A stretch of 8,329 bases of DNA from Micavibrio sp. UBA2020 (lineage in GTDB: Bacteria > Pseudomonadota > Alphaproteobacteria > Micavibrionales > UBA2020). The translations under genes and the position numbers were made by a program. Each line of letters begins with the position of its first letter. Position 1 is the stretch's first letter. The notes under the pieces are model-generated. The model saw only the letters and a program-made list of their open reading frames with translations. It was not told the DNA's origin and ran no database searches. Positions 1-6,775 of the stretch are shown here, piece by piece. The stretch spans positions 1 to 8,329 of the forward strand of contig DDBY01000140.1 of the NCBI GenBank assembly GCA_002334985.1, given 5' to 3'.

Positions 1-690
1 GCGGACGAGGGACGCGAAGACGGCTGGCTGCGCTTGTTGCAGTTGATGTCCGAGCGGGATATAGGCGAGCCTTACGGCCTTGCCGCCGCGCAGGATATTT
101 GCGAAAAGGCTGTTGCCGCAGGGCTTTGGCATGCGCGTGCCTATTATTTGCTGCGCCTGACGTCCTCTGCCGACAGTGATAACCCGCAGGTGATAACGGG
201 CGAACAGCGTAGCGATATGGCGCGCGAAACGGCGGCCTTTATCGATGCGCTTTCGGCCTATGCCGCGCCAATGGGGCCTGCGACGGGCTTTTCCAAATAC
301 CTAGCGCCCGTCGTGCGGCGCGACAGCGTGCTCGGCATTTTTTCCGAACAAAAGCCGGAAGATATTATTGCAAGGCTCGAAGCCTCCGCCCGTGCGAATG
401 ACATCAAGGCTGCGGTCAGCGCCTTTTTACCTGTGATGGTTTATATGCGCCGTCAGGGCTGGATTGACGCGTCGGCCGTCAAAAATCTGCCGTCCGCGCT
501 GGATAGGTTTGAGGGCGTGCTCAAGGAAGAAAACGCCCTGATTGCGCAGACAAAGGCACAATCATCCGAAGTTGCCGGCGGCAGTTTTGAGGTGGAACAA
601 CAAATCTTTCACGATATGGCAATTCAAATCAACCAGTCCATCACGGCCAGCATTGCCGAGGCGAAAGCTTTTCTGTCTGAAACCGTTTGA
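1..690 (+). CDS. Hypothetical helical protein, 3' part of a gene cut by the window edge
   Basis: The frame is open from base 1, and the first codons (A-D-E-G-R-E-D-G-W-L-R) already look coding, so the gene very probably begins upstream. The TTG at 34 and ATG at 46 are unlikely true starts because neither has a Shine-Dalgarno-like sequence. The visible 229 residues are Ala/Glu/Lys-rich and mostly helical, with no signal peptide, membrane segment, cysteine cluster or catalytic motif that I recognise. The C-terminal third (for example the stretches FEVEQQIFHDMAIQ and ITASIAEAKAFLSE) looks amphipathic and could form a coiled coil. Codon use and GC match the efflux genes downstream, so it belongs to the host chromosome. 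It is followed by 162 bp without a gene, so it is probably a separate transcription unit. I do not recognise the family. Confidence is for a real coding region, not for a function. Confidence 0.8.
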   Translation, partial: ADEGREDGWLRLLQLMSERDIGEPYGLAAAQDICEKAVAAGLWHARAYYLLRLTSSADSDNPQVITGEQRSDMARETAAFIDALSAYAAPMGPATGFSKYLAPVVRRDSVLGIFSEQKPEDIIARLEASARANDIKAAVSAFLPVMVYMRRQGWIDASAVKNLPSALDRFEGVLKEENALIAQTKAQSSEVAGGSFEVEQQIFHDMAIQINQSITASIAEAKAFLSETV

Positions 691-732
691 TTTTTTCTAT
701 CTGCGTTCCATATAGGGTGGGGGGCGTGCCGT

Positions 733-757
733 AAACCATGCGGGCGGCGCGGTTTTT
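733..757 (+). terminator. Possible weak Rho-independent terminator after the first gene
   Basis: AAACC (733-737) can pair with GGTTT (751-755), with a little further pairing inside across a GC-rich loop, and the 3' arm runs into a five-T tract (753-757). It lies 43 bp after the stop of the first gene and before the efflux promoter candidate, where a terminator would be expected. The stem is short and interrupted and the T tract brief, so this is only a possibility. Confidence 0.25.
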
Positions 758-768
758 GCATGTGCTTT

Positions 769-798
769 TTGCCTTCCTGCCTGCGTGCAGGTTAAAAT
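769..798 (+). promoter_or_regulatory. Candidate sigma70 promoter of the efflux operon with a dyad in its spacer
   Basis: TTGCCT (769-774, 4 of 6 matches to TTGACA) and TAAAAT (793-798, 5 of 6 to TATAAT) are 18 bp apart and lie 55 bp before the adaptor start codon. The spacer contains an inverted repeat, CCTGC (776-780) and GCAGG (787-791), separated by 6 nt. A dyad between the -35 and -10 boxes is where MerR-type activators or simple repressors bind, and efflux operons are often controlled by such proteins. No regulator gene is present in the window. Spacing and matches were judged by eye. Confidence 0.35.
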
Positions 799-825
799 GC
801 GCAGCAGGGCGGCCGTAACCTATTG

Positions 826-840
826 CCTGAACAACAGGGG
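826..840 (+). promoter_or_regulatory. Ribosome binding site of the adaptor gene inside a small hairpin
   Basis: CAGGGG (835-840) is the only Shine-Dalgarno-like sequence before the ATG at 853, at a rather long spacing of 12 nt. Its CAGG pairs with CCTG (826-829) across the loop AACAA, so a short hairpin could partly mask it. The same CCTG/CAGG half-sites occur in the dyad at 776-791. The site argues for ATG 853 over the in-frame TTG at 823, which lies upstream of it. Confidence 0.35.
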
Positions 841-852
841 TTTATTCATTCT

Positions 853-1986
853 ATGAAAAAGCGGATTGTATTTGCCTTGGCGCTGGTATCGGGGCTTGCG
901 GTGGCGGGTTATTACGGCACGTCGCATTTGCGCGCGGAAAAGCCCGCCGAAACACCGGCCGCGCTGACACCTGTTTACGTCACGCTGGCCAAGGAAGGCC
1001 GCATCTATGACAGCGTCGAGGCGCTGGGCACGGCCAATTCAACGGAATCCGTCAATATAACCGCCAATGTTTCCGACCTTCTGCGTGAAATACGTTTTGC
1101 CGACGGCCAGCATGTGAAAAAGGATGATGTGATTGCCGTTCTGGAACAGCGCGAGCTTCTGGCGCAGCTGGCGGCCGCGCGCGCACGGCTGGAACAGGAA
1201 AACCGCGAACTTGCCCGTCTGGAAGGTCTTCTGCGCGATAAGGCCGTGCCGCGTCAGGATTACGACCAGCGTCTGACCAGCCTTGAAATCACCAAGCGCG
1301 AGGTGGAGGAAATCGAAGCCCGCATAGCCTACCGCACCATCACCGCACCGTTTGACGGTGTTGTTGGCGTGCGCATGATAAGTGTCGGCGCGCTGGTGCA
1401 GCCGGGGCAGGTGATTACAACGCTGGATGATATCAGCAGCATCAAACTCGATTTCACCGTACCTTCTGCCTATTTGCCGTCGTTGAAACCTGGCGTGGCG
1501 ATTGAGGCGGAATCCGACGCCTTGTCCGGTCTTGTGTTCCGCGGGCAGGTTGAAAGCGTAAATACGCGCGTTGACCCCGTAACGCGCGCGGTGCTGGTGC
1601 GCGCCGTTTTGCCGAATGCAGACGGCCAGTTGAAACCCGGCCTGCTGCTGCGTGTGCGGCTGATTAAGAACGAGCGCAGCGGCATTATCCTGCCCGAAGA
1701 AAGCATTCTTCAGCGTCAGAAAAACCATTATGTGCTTGTGGTCGGCGAAGACGGCGACAAGGTGGAAGAACGTCAGGTCACCGTCGGCGCGCGTCTGCCG
1801 GGGCGTGTTGAAATCACCAAGGGCGTTGATGCGGGGGAGCGTGTGATTGTGCGCGGTCTCAACCGTGTGCGCGCCGGACAGGCCGTGAATGTGGCGGAAA
1901 CCGTGCCGGGCGTACCGGAATGGGGGGCGGATGCTGCACCCGCTGCGCCGCAAGCCGATGCGCCAGCTGGCACGAAGGAGCCCTGA
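853..1986 (+). CDS. RND efflux periplasmic adaptor subunit (membrane fusion protein, HlyD/AcrA type)
   Basis: This adaptor links the inner-membrane pump encoded next door to an outer-membrane channel across the periplasm. From ATG 853 it has 377 residues, normal for the family. Residues 1-4 are MKKR, followed by one hydrophobic segment (about 5-22) that acts as a signal anchor. There is no cysteine, so it is not a lipoprotein. Then come the first lipoyl half (about 68-90), a short alpha-helical hairpin rich in Arg, Glu and Leu (about 91-155), the second lipoyl half beginning T164-A165-P166-F167-D168-G169, a beta-barrel region, and the conserved block R239-V-D-P-V-T-R-A246 typical of RND adaptors. 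The tail after about residue 350 is Ala/Pro-rich and probably disordered. An extension to TTG 823 is possible, but it would lie ahead of the ribosome binding site and the MKKR start. The gene ends 3 nt before the pump gene, forming an operon. The substrate cannot be told from sequence. Confidence 0.93.
   Translation: MKKRIVFALALVSGLAVAGYYGTSHLRAEKPAETPAALTPVYVTLAKEGRIYDSVEALGTANSTESVNITANVSDLLREIRFADGQHVKKDDVIAVLEQRELLAQLAAARARLEQENRELARLEGLLRDKAVPRQDYDQRLTSLEITKREVEEIEARIAYRTITAPFDGVVGVRMISVGALVQPGQVITTLDDISSIKLDFTVPSAYLPSLKPGVAIEAESDALSGLVFRGQVESVNTRVDPVTRAVLVRAVLPNADGQLKPGLLLRVRLIKNERSGIILPEESILQRQKNHYVLVVGEDGDKVEERQVTVGARLPGRVEITKGVDAGERVIVRGLNRVRAGQAVNVAETVPGVPEWGADAAPAAPQADAPAGTKEP
1974..1980 (+). 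promoter_or_regulatory. Strong Shine-Dalgarno site for the pump gene within the adaptor 3' end
   Basis: GAAGGAG sits 9 nt before ATG 1990 and lies inside the last codons of the adaptor gene. It fixes the pump start codon and suggests that the two proteins are made from one mRNA with coupled translation. Confidence 0.85.
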
Positions 1987-1989
1987 TAG

Positions 1990-4900
1990 ATGTTGATTTC
2001 AGACATCTCCGTCCGCCGTCCTGTTTTCGCAAGCGTGCTGAGCATGCTGCTGGTCGCCTTCGGGCTTTTGTGTTTTGACCGTCTGCCGCTGCGCGAATAT
2101 CCGGCCATTGACCCGCCGATTGTATCGATTGATACGTCCTATGCGGGGGCGGCCTCGAACGTCGTCGAAACCCGCATTACCGAAGTCATCGAAAAGCGCA
2201 TTGCCGGTATCGAAGGCGTGCGCAACATCACATCGCAAAGCCGTGACGGTTCATCCCGCATCACGGTGCAGTTTGATGTGGAGCGTGATATCGACGCCGC
2301 CGCGAACGACATTCGCGACCGCGTATCGGGCGTGCTTGATGACCTGCCCGAAGAAGCTGACCCGCCGGACATCCAAAAAGCGGATTCCGACGATGACGTC
2401 ATCATGTGGCTGAATCTGCAGGGCGAGGGGATGAGCATTATCGAGCTCACCGACTACGCCCGCCGTTATCTGGAAGACCGCTTTTCCTCGCTGGACGGCG
2501 TGGCGCGGGTGCAAATTGGCGGCGCGCGCGATATTTCGATGCGTATCTGGATTGACCGCGTCAAACTGGCCGCGCGCGGATTGACTGTCGAAGATATCGA
2601 AAACGCCCTGCGCACCGAAAACGTAGAGCTGCCGGCCGGCAGCATTGAATCCGAAAAAAATGATTTTACGCTGCGTGTGCAGCGCGGCTATACGACGGCG
2701 GATGATTTCAGCCAGCTGGCGCTGTCGCGCGGTACATCCGATGCAGGCGGGTATCTGGTGCGCCTTGGCGATGTGGCGCGGGTTGAAATCGCGGCGGAGG
2801 AAGAACGGGGCACTCTGCGCGGCAACGGCGTGCCCATGGTCGGCATCGGGATTATCAAACAGTCCAAGGCCAATACGCTGGACGTCGCGCGCGTGGCCAA
2901 ACAGGAAATGGCCATAGTGAACGAGGGGCTGCCGTCCCACATGCGCCTTGCCCAGAGCTATGACAGCAGCGTGTTTATCGAAGCCGCAGTGCATGAAGTA
3001 TATTTAACCCTCGGCATCACCGTTATTCTTGTCGGGCTGGTGATGTATGCCTTCCTCGGCTCGCTTCGTGTCACCATTATTCCGTTTCTGGCCGTACCTG
3101 CGTCTTTGATTGGGTGCTGCATCATCCTTTATGCGATGGGCTTTACCATCAACCTTTTGACGTTGCTTGCGCTTATTCTGGCCATCGGCCTTGTGGTCGA
3201 TGATGCGATTATCGTGGTTGAAAACGCCTATCGCCGCGTTGAAATGGGGGAGCCGGGGCTGGTCGCGGCCTTCCGCGGGACGCGTCAGGTCGGCTTTGCC
3301 GTGATTGCGACAACGGTAGTTCTGGTGGCTGTATTTCTGCCGATTACGCTATTGGAGGGGGATGTCGGGCGGCTCTTTTCCGAATTCGCCGTAGCAATGG
3401 CGGCGGCGATTGTGCTGTCGGCCTTTGTCGCGCTGACGCTGACGCCGATGCTTTGCTCTAAACTTCTGCGGCACGAAGAAAATGCGGGTGGTTTTAACCG
3501 CATTATCGACAGAGCCTTCGAGAAGATGAGAAGCGTCTATCTGGCCGCGCTCGACAAACTGCTTGACCACAGCGTGGTAGGCATAGCCGCGATGCTGGGC
3601 GTTTTTATCGGCGCGGGCTGGCTGTTTTTGCAAATTCCGTCTGAATTTTCGCCGCGTGAAGACCGCGGAAATTTCAACATCCTGATACGCGGGCCGGAGG
3701 GGGCTTCTTATAACTACACCATGGAACACCTCGACCAGGTCGAAAAACGCCTGCGTCCCTTTGTGGACGAAGGGGCGGTGCAGCGTATGCTGATGCGCGC
3801 GCCGGGCAGTTTCGGCACCACGGCGTCGTTCAACGATGCGCGCGGCATTTTCGTGATGTCGGACTGGAGCCAGCGCAAGCCCATCTGGTTTTACATGGAT
3901 GAAGCCCGCCGCTTAACCGAAGACATCCCGGGGGTGCGCATCACATCGACGGTGCGCCGTGCCTTTGGCGGCGGGGCGCAAAAGCCTGTGCAATTCGTGC
4001 TGGGCGGTCCCAGTTACGAAGATTTGCTGCAATGGCGCGACATCCTGCTGGAACGCGCGCGGCAAAACCCGGGGCTTGTTGAAATTGACCACGATTATTA
4101 CGAAACCAAGCCGCAAATCGGCATCAGCATCGACCGCGATTTGGCGGCGGATTTGGGCGTGCCGGTTTCGGTTATCGGCCGGACGCTGGAAACCATGATG
4201 GGGACGCGCCGTGTGACCACGTTTATCGAACGCGGGCGCGAATACGATGTTATTCTCGAAAGCGAAAAGGCGGGCAAAAGCAGCCCGCTGGATATTGCCA
4301 ATACTTTCGTGCGCTCCAGCCGTACGGGGGAGCTGGTGCCGCTGTCCAGCTTCGTCACGCTCAATGAATTTGCCGATGCAACGACGCTCAACCGTTATAA
4401 CCGCGTGCGCTCGATTACGCTGCAGGCGGGCTTGGCGGAGGGGTATTCTCTTGACGAGGCGCTCGACTACCTCGAAGAAGTCGTGCGCAAGGACTTACCC
4501 GCAGGCGCCAGCTATGACTACAAAGGGGAATCCCTCGACCTGCGTGAATCCGGCAGCTCCATTTATATTGTTTTCGCGCTGGCTTTGCTGGTCGTCTATC
4601 TGGCGCTGGCGGGACAGTTTGAAAGCTTTGTACATCCCTTCATCATCATGCTGACCGTGCCGATGGCGGTGACGGGCGCGCTTCTGAGCCTCTGGGCGAC
4701 AGGCACGACGCTGAATATCTACAGCCAGATTGGTCTTATCATTCTGGTCGGCCTTTCGGCCAAGAACGGTATTTTGATTGTCGAATTCATCAACCAGCTG
4801 CGTGACGAAGGTGTCGCTTTCCGCGATGCCATTCTGGAGGCGGCGTCCAAACGCCTGCGCCCCATTATCATGACCACGGCGACCACCATCATGGGCGCGG

Positions 4901-5106
4901 TGCCTTTGGTGATGGCCAGCGGCGCGGGGGCTGAAAGCCGTTTTGTGATTGGGGTTGTTATTATCGGCGGCCTTTGCCTTTCTATCCTGCTCACGATTTT
5001 CGTGGTGCCGATGATGTACCGCATTTTGGCCGGCGGCACGGGCTCGCCTACGGAAACCGCCCATAAGCTTGAAAAACAGCTGGAAGAATACGCGCATAAG
5101 ACATAG
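1990..5106 (+). CDS. RND multidrug efflux transporter, inner-membrane permease subunit (HAE-1/AcrB-like)
   Basis: This is a proton-driven exporter that would work as a trimer with the preceding adaptor and an outer-membrane channel. Its 1038 residues match the usual AcrB-type size. TM1 is at about residues 12-31, followed by the first periplasmic porter/docking loop, TM2-TM6 (about 338-490), TM7 (about 529-549), the second periplasmic loop (about 560-855) and TM8-TM12 (about 858-1020). The proton-relay residues are present: the TM4 pair D404-D405 in GLVVDDAIIVVEN and K925 in GLSAKNGILIVEF, corresponding to AcrB D407/D408 and K940. The early blocks PLREYPAIDPP and DGSSRITVQF are also typical. 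This points to the HAE-1 drug-efflux branch rather than heavy-metal pumps, but the substrate is unknown. No outer-membrane factor gene follows, so a channel encoded elsewhere is probably used. The gene is intact, with no frameshift seen. Confidence 0.96.
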   Translation: MLISDISVRRPVFASVLSMLLVAFGLLCFDRLPLREYPAIDPPIVSIDTSYAGAASNVVETRITEVIEKRIAGIEGVRNITSQSRDGSSRITVQFDVERDIDAAANDIRDRVSGVLDDLPEEADPPDIQKADSDDDVIMWLNLQGEGMSIIELTDYARRYLEDRFSSLDGVARVQIGGARDISMRIWIDRVKLAARGLTVEDIENALRTENVELPAGSIESEKNDFTLRVQRGYTTADDFSQLALSRGTSDAGGYLVRLGDVARVEIAAEEERGTLRGNGVPMVGIGIIKQSKANTLDVARVAKQEMAIVNEGLPSHMRLAQSYDSSVFIEAAVHEVYLTLGITVILVGLVMYAFLGSLRVTIIPFLAVPASLIGCCIILYAMGFTINLLTLLALILAIGLVVDDAIIVVENAYRRVEMGEPGLVAAFRGTRQVGFAVIATTVVLVAVFLPITLLEGDVGRLFSEFAVAMAAAIVLSAFVALTLTPMLCSKLLRHEENAGGFNRIIDRAFEKMRSVYLAALDKLLDHSVVGIAAMLGVFIGAGWLFLQIPSEFSPREDRGNFNILIRGPEGASYNYTMEHLDQVEKRLRPFVDEGAVQRMLMRAPGSFGTTASFNDARGIFVMSDWSQRKPIWFYMDEARRLTEDIPGVRITSTVRRAFGGGAQKPVQFVLGGPSYEDLLQWRDILLERARQNPGLVEIDHDYYETKPQIGISIDRDLAADLGVPVSVIGRTLETMMGTRRVTTFIERGREYDVILESEKAGKSSPLDIANTFVRSSRTGELVPLSSFVTLNEFADATTLNRYNRVRSITLQAGLAEGYSLDEALDYLEEVVRKDLPAGASYDYKGESLDLRESGSSIYIVFALALLVVYLALAGQFESFVHPFIIMLTVPMAVTGALLSLWATGTTLNIYSQIGLIILVGLSAKNGILIVEFINQLRDEGVAFRDAILEAASKRLRPIIMTTATTIMGAVPLVMASGAGAESRFVIGVVIIGGLCLSILLTIFVVPMMYRILAGGTGSPTETAHKLEKQLEEYAHKT

Positions 5107-5194
5107 CGCCCGCATTTCTTAATGAAAAATTAACGAAAAGGCGGATAAACTAAAAGATAGGGCAGTAGGCCTTACAAGCAGAAGGTGCACCAGA

Positions 5195-6010
5195 ATGGCT
5201 ACACCGCCGAAACTGAGTTCAGCAACGACGAATTTCGCTTCCCTGTACAAATATAAAATTGCAGGGAAATCCGATACGTTGTTTTCGACCATCGGCTCGC
5301 TGTTCGGCGATGATGCGTTCAAACTCAGTCTTTTCAAATCCAAGCGATACAATGAAACCGTGGCGCAAAATAACATCGCCGCGGATACAAGCCTGAGCGA
5401 CAGCCAAAAGCAAATCGCCTCCGCCGACCGCAAAACCCTGTTTTTGACGGACGCCACGCGCACGCTGAAACAAAATATCGACAAAGATACAAACCCGCGC
5501 AAAATCGCCAATGCGATAAACCAGATTGTCAAAGAGCTGCAAAAATCGGTGAATGACTACATCGCCGGACGTGGCGGGACAACGACGGCGGTTTCAGGCG
5601 GCAGCGACGGCGGCGATACCGTGGAAATTTCCAGCGAAGCCGCGGCAGCTGCCGGTGGTTATGACGCTGCGCAAGACCAGGATTTCATCAACCGTGTCGA
5701 GCTGATGACCAAAAGCCTTAAATCGCTTTTGCTCAAGCAAAAAGGCCCGCTGCGCATGATGGGCAAATATTTCGATACGAACTATTATCAGGCTGACCGC
5801 CGCCTTGGCGAAATCACGCAGGCGATTTCCGATTTCACGACCGGCGCCACCGCGCAGACAACGGGGGAAACCGCCGACCCGTCCGCGACCGGAGCCACAG
5901 GCGACGAAACCGGAACAGGCACGGATACCGGCGCGACTACCACGCCCGAAACCGCGACAGCAGAAACCGAAACCCCGCCGACGCAACCGTCGCTGGACAT
6001 TACGGTTTAA
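5195..6010 (+). CDS. Hypothetical protein with a Thr/Gly/Ala/Glu-rich disordered C-terminal tail
   Basis: This 271-residue protein begins at ATG 5195, with AAGG (5182-5185) 9 nt upstream as ribosome binding site. It has no signal peptide or membrane segment, so it is presumably cytoplasmic or exported by a specialised route. Residues 1-125 are Lys/Ser/Asn-rich and mostly helical. A Gly/Ser/Thr linker (about 125-141) leads to the short block V143-E-I-S-S-E and a second helical part (about 160-212, with KSLKSLLLKQKG). Residues 215-271 are an almost pure Thr/Gly/Ala/Glu/Pro/Asp stretch, surely unstructured. The VEISSEA-like block recalls short motifs in flagellum-related and other small bacterial proteins, but that is too weak for a call. 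The gene follows the pump by 88 bp without a visible terminator between, so read-through from the efflux operon is possible, and it ends just before a strong terminator. I do not recognise the family. Confidence 0.85.
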   Translation: MATPPKLSSATTNFASLYKYKIAGKSDTLFSTIGSLFGDDAFKLSLFKSKRYNETVAQNNIAADTSLSDSQKQIASADRKTLFLTDATRTLKQNIDKDTNPRKIANAINQIVKELQKSVNDYIAGRGGTTTAVSGGSDGGDTVEISSEAAAAAGGYDAAQDQDFINRVELMTKSLKSLLLKQKGPLRMMGKYFDTNYYQADRRLGEITQAISDFTTGATAQTTGETADPSATGATGDETGTGTDTGATTTPETATAETETPPTQPSLDITV

Positions 6011-6026
6011 TAAGTTCAAGAAAAAC

Positions 6027-6057
6027 AAAAAGCCGGACAGCGATGTCCGGCTTTTTT
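6027..6057. terminator. Bidirectional Rho-independent terminator
   Basis: GCCGGACA (6032-6039) and TGTCCGGC (6044-6051) form a perfect 8-bp GC-rich stem closed by the GNRA-type tetraloop GCGA. The stem is flanked by AAAAA on the left and TTTTTT on the right, which add further A-U pairs. The T tract ends plus-strand transcription 17 bp after the stop at 6010. Read on the minus strand, the stem is followed by TTTTTGTTTTT, so it can also stop transcripts arriving from the island operon, for which no other terminator is visible. It lies immediately on the host side of the tRNA remnant and was probably the original terminator between the upstream gene and the tRNA gene. Confidence 0.92.
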
Positions 6058-6063
6058 GGTATT

Positions 6064-6080
6064 TGGTAGCGAGGGAGGGA
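6064..6080 (-). other. tRNA 3'-end remnant, probable attachment site of a genomic island
   Basis: Read on the minus strand, the 17 bases TCCCTCCCTCGCTACCA have the layout of a tRNA 3' end: T-arm 3' strand CCCTC, acceptor 3' strand CCTCGCT, discriminator A and encoded CCA. Upstream on the minus strand (plus positions 6081 onward) there is no TTCRA T-loop, anticodon arm or acceptor 5' strand, so only the 3' end exists here. A duplicated tRNA 3' end is what tyrosine recombinases leave at the far end of elements integrated in tRNA genes. The site coincides with the fall in GC content and the switch of gene direction. The isoacceptor cannot be determined. The inferred partner, an intact tRNA on the minus strand, would lie beyond the right edge. 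Confidence 0.6.
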
Positions 6081-6082
6081 GC

Positions 6083-6136
6083 CAACCTTGCCACTAGTCA
6101 ACTATATCCTGTTGATATCCCCGCAAGACAACCTTG
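6083..6136. repeat. Short direct repeats next to the attachment site, possible integrase arm sites
   Basis: CAACCTTG occurs at 6083-6090 and again at 6129-6136, a 46-bp period. Between them ATATCC occurs at 6104-6109 and 6115-6120, 11 bp apart or about one helical turn. CAAG (6124-6127) and CTTG (6133-6136) also form a small dyad. Clusters of short repeats just inside an attachment site are typical of integrase arm-type or excisionase binding. With units this short, chance is a real alternative. The rest of the gap 6081-6229 holds no gene that I can support. Confidence 0.3.
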
Positions 6137-6229
6137 TAGGGAACTCTAAAATAATATGAGCGCCATTGAAGTGTGACAGGTATCTTAATTGCGAGTAAGA
6201 AACGACTATTTGGTAAAGAAAAGTTTAAA

Positions 6230-6775
6230 TTAATCTATGTACTTAGGAGCTTCGGGAATTAACTGTACTTCCGTTTTTTTTGCGAGAATATTCGCATACT
6301 CCATATCATCTTCTTTGACTTCTCTGGGGTATTGTATGTTTGCGTGATAAGGCTTTTCTCCATTGTATGTAGCAGCCACTACTTCGCATTGGGCTTCTCG
6401 GCAATGTCGAGTGAGTAATTTTGCAAATCCGTGATAAGTCTTGTTCGGATCATTTGCGGGTCCCTCTGTAAAAAATTTCCAACCTAACTGGAATGCTTCA
6501 GAAAGAGATAATGTTGATACTCTATCTACAGATAGCTCCGTTGGGGTTCTTGTATCCATGAACTGACTGGGATTTGCTTCTAGTGTTTCTGGATTGTAGA
6601 GTTTGCGTATGCTCTTTCTTTTTTTGCCTCCGCATAGGTGGCGCGCCAGATCCTCCAGATCGCCCGGTGTTGAGGGTAAGAGGTCTATTTGTATATTCTG
6701 AGGCGAATCGTCGGCCTTCTTAAAAAGGCTAGATATCTTGTCTGCCCATTTTGTCCAAAAGGATGCTAAGCGCAT
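6230..6775 (-). CDS. Hypothetical island protein with LSVDR and YHANI motifs (third gene of the cassette)
   Basis: Starting at ATG 6775 the protein has 181 residues. An in-frame ATG at 6865 would add 30 residues and increase the overlap with the preceding gene from 47 to 137 nt. I prefer 6775 because AAGAG lies 7 nt before it, while 6865 has no well-spaced ribosome binding site. The protein is basic at the start (residues 51-58 are GG-KKRKSI-R region), then shows L59-Y60, the block E80-L-S-V-D-R85, a helical stretch with a Gly-Phe-Ala turn (H115-G-F-A), and P142-Y-H-A-N-I147 followed by an acidic helix. From memory, the pairing of an ELSVDR block with a later NPYHA-I block recurs in a widespread uncharacterised bacterial family, but I cannot name it. 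There is no signal peptide or membrane segment. Its place as last gene in a compact operon suggests that it works with the two proteins before it. Function unknown. Confidence 0.75.
   Translation of the reverse strand: MRLASFWTKWADKISSLFKKADDSPQNIQIDLLPSTPGDLEDLARHLCGGKKRKSIRKLYNPETLEANPSQFMDTRTPTELSVDRVSTLSLSEAFQLGWKFFTEGPANDPNKTYHGFAKLLTRHCREAQCEVVAATYNGEKPYHANIQYPREVKEDDMEYANILAKKTEVQLIPEAPKYID

Noticed and set aside
823..852. TTG start at 823 for the adaptor gene
   Set aside because: It lies upstream of the only ribosome-binding-like sequence and would place ten polar residues ahead of the typical MKKR signal-anchor start at 853.
1039..1953. Long open frame on the minus strand opposite the adaptor gene
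   Set aside because: It lies wholly antisense to a clear adaptor gene, is rich in His/Arg/Gln as expected for a shadow of GC-biased codons, and has no recognisable motif.
2251..5115. Several open frames antisense to, or in other frames of, the pump gene
   Set aside because: The pump frame is intact over 1038 residues with family motifs; the others are compositional shadows.
5119..5133. TTAAT/ATTAA hairpin after the pump gene as a terminator
   Set aside because: The 5-bp stem is entirely A-T with no following T tract, so it is unlikely to stop RNA polymerase.
6064..6140. An intact tRNA gene on the minus strand
   Set aside because: Only the 3' end fits. There is no TTCRA T-loop, no anticodon arm and no 5' acceptor strand complementary to CCTCGCT at the required distance.
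5594..6149. Open frames on both strands over the low-complexity tail of the 5195-6010 gene
   Set aside because: They mirror the repetitive Thr/Gly/Ala codons (Arg/Pro- or Val/Ser-rich products), and the plus-strand one runs through the terminator and the tRNA remnant.
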